Under the pieces are notes generated by a model. That model was not told the DNA's origin, made no database searches, and saw only the letters and a list, made by a program, of their open reading frames with translations. The position numbers and the translations under genes were made by a program. 64,000 bases of DNA, from NCBI RefSeq assembly GCF_018991925.1, contig NW_024735518.1, positions 186,001 through 250,000 of the forward strand, given 5' to 3'. This DNA comes from Homarus americanus (lineage: Eukaryota > Arthropoda > Malacostraca > Decapoda > Nephropidae). Of this stretch, positions 55,991 to 64,000 are shown piece after piece; the stretch's first letter is position 1, and the number at the start of each line of letters is the position of its first letter.

Positions 55991-56263
55991 TTTTGTTTTA
56001 CTTTTTGTGTTGTCTCTCCATACTTATTAAAGAAACATATTTAAAGGCGTCAATATTGGTTTATGAATACACGTCTCGTTTAAGTTTAGAGAAATAACTC
56101 TAAGTTAGTAATCAGAGTCATAATTGTCAGCATGTGGGAGAGACAAGGATGTTTAGTTGATGTCACTTACTGAGGGTTTCTGGTCTTTACAGCAGGGAAC
56201 ATGGAACATAGGTGGAGGGATGAAGTCAGTAGTAACATCAAAGGAGTAAGGGACTGAAGGTGT

Positions 56264-56312
<49 letters not shown>

Positions 56313-58430
56313 AGGGAGGGACTGGGTGTGAGAGTGAGGGGAGCCAGTGGGGGTGAGAGTAGAGGAAGGCAGTACATACAGTAAAAGAAGGAAGATTAAA
56401 AGTTTGCAGTCAGTGGAAGGAACAGTTGAAGCAGAGAAGCATAGCGAGTCAGTGTAGGAAGAGGAGGAGATGGAGGAGAAAAGGAAGAGGAAGAGAAAGA
56501 GGAATAGGAGGAGAAAAGGGAGGAGGAGAAAATAAGACGGACTAAGAGAACACAGAGAAGGATAATAAGAAGAGAGAGTGGTTAAGAAAACATATATAAG
56601 GAGAAGAATGTAAAAAGATAACGAGAGATGGATAAACAAAAGCTCCAGGAAAAGTGGACAAAATGTGAGTAAACAGAGAAAGAAGATAGACGGAACGAAG
56701 GAATAAAAGAACAAGGGGGGGGGGGAGAATCCATTGGTATTAAAAAGAAAGGGACGGAGAGAGAACAAAGAAAATATAATGAGGGAAGGAAGGAGAGGGG
56801 GAAGTGTATAAGTGGATAATAAGGAAACAGGACGTTGTGTAAAGTTGACAAAGGAAGAACGCTGTCATGCCAGAAATAAGGTAATACAATGGAAAGGTGA
56901 GAGACACAAGGGGAAAAAGGAGAGAGGTAATTGAAGGAAGGGGTGTGATAGACATATGGAAGGGAGAGATGAGTGAGGGATTAGTGTGGTGAGAGACACA
57001 AGGAGGAGTTAGAGATGAAAAGATAAAGTAGAACATTGAAAAAAAAAAGACATGATTAAGATTAGATTTTGAAGGGAATATCAAGACTTCTCACATCCCT
57101 CCGCCTGGGTCAACGCCATCTGGGGGGGGGTCGGCAAATTAACTAACACCACCTTGCCGCATCACGACGTCGGAGCAAGAGTCAGAAGCCTCAATAACAA
57201 CACTGCCACGTCACCCTAGTCTCTACCACAATACTCTAGCCTCTCCCGTGAACCACCAAGGTAACGAGAGGCCTGTATCTCGCCCTAAACCTTAGTTCAC
57301 TCTCATCCTCTGTCCTGGAACAGTGGCTTGCCCTAAGGACCTTTACCTTCCCCGGGTTCCCGCGCTTCAAGTGACCGCCTTAATCATCAGTCATACAATA
57401 ACATTTTCCGTAGAGAGAAGTAGATGGTTTAAGTTTTTCTCTGGCTCCTCTTTGATTTTGTCCTCCATATTTTAGTTTGTATCTATTTGGGATATTTATA
57501 TGTTTAGCCAGGGCACTGGTGTAGGGTTAGCGGTTAGGATTTATTGTCTTTATATTTAGTTATTATTGTTATTAAATATTAAAAACTCCTCCTTTGTATA
57601 ATGTCCATCCTTTTCTTCTGGAATCTTTCTTAAATTACCTTACTTTTGTCACGAGTTGGCCTCTATGGGTAGACCCAACATTAAGTTTAACTAGCTAACT
57701 TGTAACAGACTCATGAAGCTAGTGTTAGTAGAGTTGTCGAGACGTTGCTGATGTTATTGTCCATCCTCTCTCTCTCTCTCTCTCCCCGTGTCCATAGTGG
57801 GGTCCGGGTCACATCGCAGGGCATTACTGACTGGCACGCAGCTACTGGCGGCAACTAGACCAGGGAGCAGGGAGGCAGCTTAACCTTTATCACAACATGA
57901 ATTAAATAATATTAAAGTTAGTGTCATATTGCCACATGTGTCTCCAATATTACCGACTTTGACGACATGTTGTGGGTGTGACCTTGTAAACCATTAATTA
58001 ATTGTGGTTTGGTGGGTTGATTCTCATTCTACACAAAACATCATTACGAACACCTCCCGCCTTCCTTGCTACTAGATTTAATTTATTCAAGTACCATTTT
58101 AATTTAACATTTGCATATGTTATTTGTGTATTCCTCAACACTTGTCACTTCTTAGTCTAACCTATAGGAATATAAAAACAAAATAGTTTCCTGGTGGGCG
58201 TCATGGTGCGAGCAGTAAACGTCAGACGTAATGTAGACAGAGCAAATATTTCATCTAGGGTGGGGTGGGAGAATATTCGAATCACAGGAACAAGACTCGA
58301 GTTATCAATAATTCCCCCGAGTCTTGAAATCTTTAGCTGGAGTTTTGTTCCTACCATCACTTTGTCGCACTTATATGAACGATCTAGAGGAGCTCTCACA
58401 GTCTCGGCAAACGAAGAGGAATTTTTGAGA
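55991..58430. other. Purine-rich and AT-rich DNA without recognisable genes
   Basis: Contains (GA)n at 56264-56308 and a purine-rich kilobase (56430-57060) whose complement gives false Ser/Leu/Phe-rich frames. There are G-runs at 56716-56727 and 57121-57130. A (CT)n tract at 57766-57783 is followed by CCATAG and a 60-bp open stretch. Confidence 0.5.
56264..56308. repeat. (GA)n microsatellite
   Basis: About 22 GA units. Confidence 0.95.
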
Positions 58431-58612
58431 AATGTGGTCCATGTGGTTGTGTCCAGGTGGTGATGGTGGTGTTGGTAGAGGTGGTGATGGTGGTGTTGGT
58501 AGGGGTGGTGGTGGTATAGTTGTTGGGGTGGCGTTGCTGGTGTTGGTGGTGATTGCGATATTGGTGGTAATGTTGGTGGAGATGGTTGTGAAGAGGGTGG
58601 TGGGAAACACGG
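58431..58612. repeat. GGTGGTGATGGTGGTGTTGG-type low-complexity repeat
   Basis: An imperfect array of GGT/GTT triplets has a 24-30-bp rhythm at the start (GGTGGTGATGGTGGTGTTGG appears twice). Gly/Val-rich or His/Asn/Thr-rich frames across it are artefacts. Confidence 0.8.
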
Positions 58613-58979
58613 GATAACCACCCCTTCACACGTTGGAACGTCGCAGTAGTGTTTATACATCACTGCTCACACTGACAGCTCGCGTCTCTACGTAATAAAT
58701 CAGTATTGGTTATGTTGGTACAGGATAAAACAACGTAGTATATAAAGGTCAACTGATCCTCACACACAAACCACATCATAGATTTTCTAGTGTTCAAAAT
58801 ACTGTTACTCTCCAATATATACGGACTTAACTGAGACGCAAACTCTTCCAAATGTTATTCGATTTTTTTTTTGCTTTTTGACAAACTGGTTCAAATACGT
58901 TAAAGTTTGATGATATTTCTTTTATAAACAAAGAAGTGACCGAGTCAAGGGTCTCCACTACTTCCTCCTACCAGTTTCT

Positions 58980-59130
58980 GCTAAGCCCCTTCAGTCCCGA
59001 AAGGCCCTACTAAGCCCTATCAGACCTCGCTAACCCTCGCCAGTCCCCTCTAAACCCTGTAAGGCCCCGCCAAACCCCATAAGGCCCCGCTAAACCCCGT
59101 AAGGCCCCGCTAAACTCAGTAAGGCCCCAA
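58980..59130. repeat. 19-21-bp tandem repeat (GCTAAACCCCGTAAGGCCCC)n
   Basis: Seven to eight units occur, well conserved at the right end and diverged at the left (TAAGCCCTATCAGACCTC). Confidence 0.85.
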
Positions 59131-61364
59131 ACACTCTTCCGCTGAAGAAGTGTTTGGTCATACAAGATGTGTTATAGATTTGATACTATCCACACAGCTT
59201 CAGCAGAGAGCATAACCTCTTCCCAGACCGAGATAGACTATTGCTAGGTGTAAAAAAAAAAAACACTAATTTAAATACTGTGGTCTTCCTGTAAGCGAAG
59301 ATATAAGAAATATACAAGTAGTATTGCAAAAAACGAAAAAAAACGATTCAATAATAAGAAAAGCAGCGGGTGACGTCAGACACCAGAGTAGTTTATTGCT
59401 TAGTTATCAAGAATGTCTGTCTCACTGAGCAATACAACATCTGAAATGCACACAGTGTAGAACAGTACATGGCTATTTACTTCTCTGTTCGGCCTTATTA
59501 CATCTACAAAATTGATACTTCTGTAACTTAAGCATTTACTATTAACACAACATTCTGGCAGTAGCAGCTTCTGTCAACTCTCGACCTACATCCATTACCC
59601 ACATCAACTCTATTCATCTCGCGGTTGAACATCTCGTTAAACATCTGCTGCATAAACTGTATGAAAGTTTGATATTGCATCCAACACGGCATTAATTATT
59701 GTCTTCATATTATATTTCAATATTATCTAAATCCTCGACTATAATTAACTTTACTGAATTCCTGATGGAACGGCTTACACCTCAAGGTCATTTACTTGTA
59801 GGTTAACCAAACTACTACAACACGTGATAACGCCTCATGTCACACACTCTGTATAAGGTAGAATTCACACACAATCAATATCCCACATAAACTGTATCTG
59901 CTTATAGGGAAACCACTGTATCCTTCAATAGTTTTATTCAACATGCATATCAAATTATCTTACTCAAAGTAACGTTAATCTTACTGCAACAACTGTACAT
60001 TACTCCTGGACAACATTGTGTATCGCAAGTTTTATTGAAGTCTTAAAGCTCATCTAATAACATATAGCAACAATCAAGACAAGTTACATTACATTCTTTT
60101 AGTTAGGGACGTGATATGTGCCTCTGGTTATCACAATGACTTACACGTCATACCTGAGTCTCGGTCAGTGTAATCACCATTAGTTTATTATATTGATAAC
60201 AACTTTGAGTTTAATATTTTGAATGAAGCCAAACAATGAGTGGAGTCCACAAGTTCCCATTCCTGTGTGTAATTATAGCGTGTGTTAGTTAGTGAACGTC
60301 CAGCCAGCTTGCCTCAGTGTTTCAATTATACTTACTTTCATTTCAGTCATTAATTCAGAAATTTTGACACAGGTACAGGTGCAGTAACAGAGAATTTACA
60401 ATGCCAACAGTACTGAAGAATTATAAAATATCGGTTTACGTTTATTACTAATTACTTATTGACTTTGTCTGAACTGAGTGAGTTTAAGTGAATTTATTAC
60501 TGAAATTAAAAAGTTTAAGTTAACATTTAGTTGAATTTAAGGGACTTTATATTATCACTGAAGTTAGTGGATTATAGTTACCTTATTACTGAACTTAATT
60601 GGTTTAGTTTACTTATTAGCGAACTTAGTGGGTACTAGTTTACACCCTCTTATTTATACTGAAGACATGACGAGTCAGGAGAGTGTCGGGACTGGAACCA
60701 GGTAGCCACAGTGGTTAGGCAAGTAAGAGCAGTAAATGAAGCATGAGAATAGGTGACGACGCTTTCCTACCCCCACCGTACTCACCTAAGAATATATCGA
60801 AGAAGAATTAGAAGAAGAAGAATTAAAATCAGAAAAATAAGAATAAGAATTAGAAGAATTGATTAAGCAAATAAATAGAAAGCCAAGAAAACAATTTCGA
60901 TGAAGAATAAAAAAAAGGGAAGAATTTTGGAGGCAACAGTAAAATAAAACTGTAGAGAAAGGAAAAAAGAAAATAAGAACTAAAATATAAATAAAAAAGA
61001 ATAACAATCGTGAGAAAATTATAAAGAAAATATACGGAGAAAAAAAACATTATTGAGAAAAAATAAATGAAGGGAAAAATTAATAATTGAGAAAAAACAT
61101 TGAAACAAATCTAAAAAAAAAAAAAAAATCAAAAAATCATGTAGATAAAACAAATTAAAACAAAAATAACGAAACATAAAAGAAATAGAATAAAAAAAGA
61201 AATTAGAAGAGAGACGAGCAAATACCAAACAAACAAGGGGAATGAAAAAATAAAAAAAAATAAGGAAAAAACAAAATGAAAGGGGGAGGTGGGAAGGCTA
61301 AAGAGAAAACAGCAAAACACAGAATGTATAGAACGAAGAAAGACAACAGGACTATAGCGATGGT
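59131..61364. other. AT-rich and A/G-rich DNA without recognisable genes
   Basis: No supported gene is seen. From 60785 to 61350 the strand is A-rich with AAGAAG and AAAAAT words, giving false Phe/Ser/Leu-rich frames on the complement. Confidence 0.5.
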
Positions 61365-61369
61365 ATGTT

Positions 61370-63715
61370 GAAAGGAATCAAAACAAGACATCAACTAGAC
61401 AAGAAGGGAATCAAAACAAGACATCAACCAGACAAGAAGGGAATCAAAACAAGACATCAACTAGAATCAAGACATCAACCAGACAAGAAGGGAATCAAAA
61501 CATCAACTAGACATCAACTAGACAAGAAGGGAATCAAAACAAGACATCAACCAAACAAGAAAGGAATCAAAACAAGACATCAACCAAACAAGAAAGGAAT
61601 CAAAATATGACATCAACCAGACAAGAAGGGAATCAAAACAAGACATCAACTAGACAAGAAGGGAAATAAAACAAGACATCAACAAGACAAGAAGGGAATC
61701 AAAACAAGACATCAACTAGACAAGAAGGGAATCAAAACAAGACATCAACCGAACAAGAAAGGAATCAAAACAAGACATCAACCAGACAAGAAGGGAAATA
61801 AAACAAGACATCAACCAGACAAGAAGGGAAATAAAACAAGACATCAACAAGACAAGAAGGGAATCAAAAGGAGACATCAACTAGACAAAAATGGAATCAA
61901 AACAAGACATCAACCAGACAAGAAGGGAATCAAAACAAGACATCAACTAGACAAGAAGGGAATCAAAAGGAGACATCAACTAGACAAAAATGGAATCAAA
62001 ACAAGACATCAACCAGACAAGAAGGGAATCAAAACAAGACATAAACTAGACAAGAAAGGAATCAAAACAAGTCATCAACCAGATAAGGAATCAAAATAAG
62101 ACATCAACTAGACAAGAAGGGAATCAAAACAAGACATCAACCAGACAAGAAGGGAAATAAAACAAGACATCAACAAGACAAGAAGGGAATCAAAACAAGA
62201 CATCAACTAGACAAGAAGGGAATCAAAAGGAGACATCAACTAGACAAAAATGGAATCAAAACAAGATATCAACTAGACAAGAAGGGAATCAAAACAAGAC
62301 ATCAACCAGATAAGGAATCAAAACAAGACATCAACTAGACAAGAAGGGAATCAAATCAAGACATCAACCAGACAAGAAAGGAATCAAAACAAGACATCAA
62401 CCAGACAAGAAGGGAATCAAGACATCAACCAGATAAGAAAGGAATCAAAACAAGACATCAACCGGACAAGAAAGGAATCAAAACAAGATATCAACTAGAC
62501 AAGAAAGGAATCAAAACAAGATATCAACCAAACAAGAAAGGAATCAAAACAAGACATCAACTAGACAAGAAGGGAATCAAAACAAGACATCAACCAGACA
62601 AGAAGGGAATCAAAACAAGACATCAACCAGATAAGAAGGGAATCAAAACAAGACATCAACCAAACAAGAAGGGAATCAAGACATCAACCAGATAAGAAAG
62701 GAATCAAAACAAGACATCAACCAGACAAGAAAGGAATCAAAACAAGATATCAACTTGACAAGAAAGGAATCAAAACAAGATATCAACCAAACAAGAAAGG
62801 AATCAAAACAAGACATCAACCAGACAAGAAGGAATCAAAACAAGACATCAACTAGACAAGAAGGGAATCAAAAGGAGACATCAACTAGACAAGAAATGGA
62901 ATCAAAACAAGACATCAACCAGACAAGAAGGGAATCAAAACAAGACATCAACTAGACAAGAAAGGAATCAAAACAAGTCATCAACCAGACAAGAAAGGAA
63001 TCAAAACAAGACATCAACCAGACAAGAAAGGAATCAAAACAAGACATCAACAAGACAAGAAGGAATCAAAACAAGACATCAACTAGACAAGACAAGAAAG
63101 GGAATCAAAACAAGATATCAACCAGACAAGAAGGGAATCAAAACAAGACATCAACCAGACAAGGAATCAAAACAAGACATCAACCAGACAAGAAGGGAAT
63201 CAAAACAAGACATCAACCAGACAAGAAAGGAATCAAAACAAGACATCAACCAGACAAGAAGGGAATCAAAACAAGACATCAACCAGACAAGAAAGGAATC
63301 AAAACAAGACATCAACTAGACAAGAAGGGAATCAAAACAAGACATCAACTAGACAAGAAAGGACTCAAAACAAGACATCAACTAGACAAGAAAGGAATCA
63401 AAACAAGACATCAACCAGACAAGAAGGGAATCAAAACAAGACATCAACCAGATAAGAAAGGAATCAAAACAAGACATCAACTAGACAAGATCAAAACAAG
63501 ACATCAAAACAAGAAGGGAATCAAGACATCAACCAAACAAGAAAGGAATCAAAACAAGACATCAACCAGACAAGAAAGGAATCAAAACAAGGCATCAACT
63601 GGACAAGAAATAAATCAAAATAAGATATCAACCAAACAAGAAAGGAATCAAAACAAGATATCAATCGGACAAGAAAGGAATCAAAACAAGATTCAAGCGT
63701 ACAAGCAAAAAAGGA
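61370..63715. repeat. 33-bp minisatellite, about 70 units
   Basis: The unit is AATCAAAACAAGACATCAAC plus CAGACAAGAAGGG (or CTAGACAAGAAAGG). It is 33 bp, so one frame reads as an 11-residue repeat (GIKTRHQPDKK) until one-base indels break it. Many units are shortened (for example a missing AAAACA at 61470 and 62418). A rare variant with AAAAGGAGACATC followed by CAAAAATGG occurs at 61861, 61960, 62220 and 62864, showing higher-order duplication. The array starts and ends abruptly in A-rich DNA. There is no start signal or splice context, so it is not taken as a gene. Confidence 0.95.
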
Positions 63716-64000
63716 ATCAACGGGGGCAGCGTCGGGACGGTGTATTAAAAAAAACAAAAATAATGGACACAAGAAAAGAAGGAAAATTAACCTCAAAATA
63801 AAAAGTGAAGTCAGTGAAAAATATATATAATAATGAAATCAGGAAAATAATGTGAATAAAGAGAAAACCACCAAGGAAACAATAAAACAAAAGTGGAGAG
63901 AAACTACAGAAACAAAAACAAAAACAAAACAGCAATAATTAATAAAATTCAATAAATGAGGTATAGAAAAAAATAACAAGATGACTAAATAGAATAATAA
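63716..64000. other. A-rich DNA right of the array
   Basis: A single G+C-rich patch (GGGGGCAGCGTCGGGACGG at 63722-63740) is followed by A-rich sequence. No gene is seen. Confidence 0.5.

Noticed and set aside
56238..57084. Minus-strand Ser/Leu/Phe-rich frames resembling membrane proteins
   Set aside because: They are the complement of purine-rich low-complexity DNA containing a GA tract. Hydrophobic residues follow from TTT, TCT and CTT codons, with no conserved motif.
58157..58663. Pro/His/Thr-rich protein on the minus strand
   Set aside because: It overlaps the GGT-rich low-complexity repeat, and its non-repeat part shows no recognised domain or splice context.
61365..63715. CRISPR-like array of 33-bp repeats
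   Set aside because: Units are directly adjacent without unique spacers, the genome is eukaryotic and no cas genes are present. It is a minisatellite.

Overview
This window looks like intergenic or intronic DNA from an arthropod, most likely a decapod crustacean. That reading rests on three things seen in the sequence: TTAGG/AACCT-type repeats, a very high density of TA, GT/CA, GA and triplet microsatellites, and a population of CR1-like, Jockey-like, RTE-like and Penelope-like retroelements of the kind that fills decapod genomes. The species assignment is inference. No bacterial feature, CRISPR array, rRNA or functional tRNA gene was seen, and no complete host gene can be supported. Two isolated stretches (567-692 and 33251-33388, + strand) look like single exons of unidentified host genes.

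Layout. 1-5.8 kb: a decayed zinc-knuckle ORF1 remnant, a candidate exon, AT-rich DNA, and a TA-bounded inverted pair of Penelope-like ends. 5.8-13.2 kb: three retroelements end to end on the + strand: a CR1-like/Jockey-like chimera, a decayed but nearly full-length Ty3/Gypsy element (gag, protease, RT, RNase H, integrase), and a Jockey-like LINE joined to the start of the Gypsy 3' LTR. 13.2-14.6 kb: CA repeat, 16-bp minisatellite and two palindromic tRNA-like elements. 14.6-27.2 kb: mostly AT-rich DNA with microsatellites, short LINE-derived elements and a LINE/Penelope junction near 24.63 kb. 27.2-30.6 kb: a nearly full-length but dead LINE, called LINE-A here, whose head and tail recur in short elements elsewhere. 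31.4-39.3 kb: several CR1-like copies on both strands and a Penelope-like element with a GIY-YIG domain. 39.6-43.4 kb: G+C-rich unassigned DNA and two minisatellites, one split by a short LINE-A-derived element. 43.4-48.4 kb: a retroelement-type nuclease-like coding remnant, an RTE-type LINE interrupted by another short element, a hAT transposase fragment, and a complete hAT-type non-autonomous element with an 8-bp target duplication. 48.9-56 kb: CR1-like and LINE-A fragments, a 114-bp TA tract and a 32-bp minisatellite. 56-64 kb: purine-rich and AT-rich DNA ending in a 2.35-kb array of a 33-bp unit.

The sequence records repeated retroelement insertion, truncation, nesting and microsatellite growth rather than an operating pathway. 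The two observations most likely to be new are (1) the pair of tRNA-like palindromes at 13.79-14.58 kb, and (2) a short element family assembled from the 5' head and 3' tail of LINE-A around an expandable triplet-repeat core, seen at 16.2, 19.5, 40.9 and 45.4 kb. All catalytic genes seen carry frameshifts, stops or lost catalytic residues, so nothing here is predicted to be active by itself.
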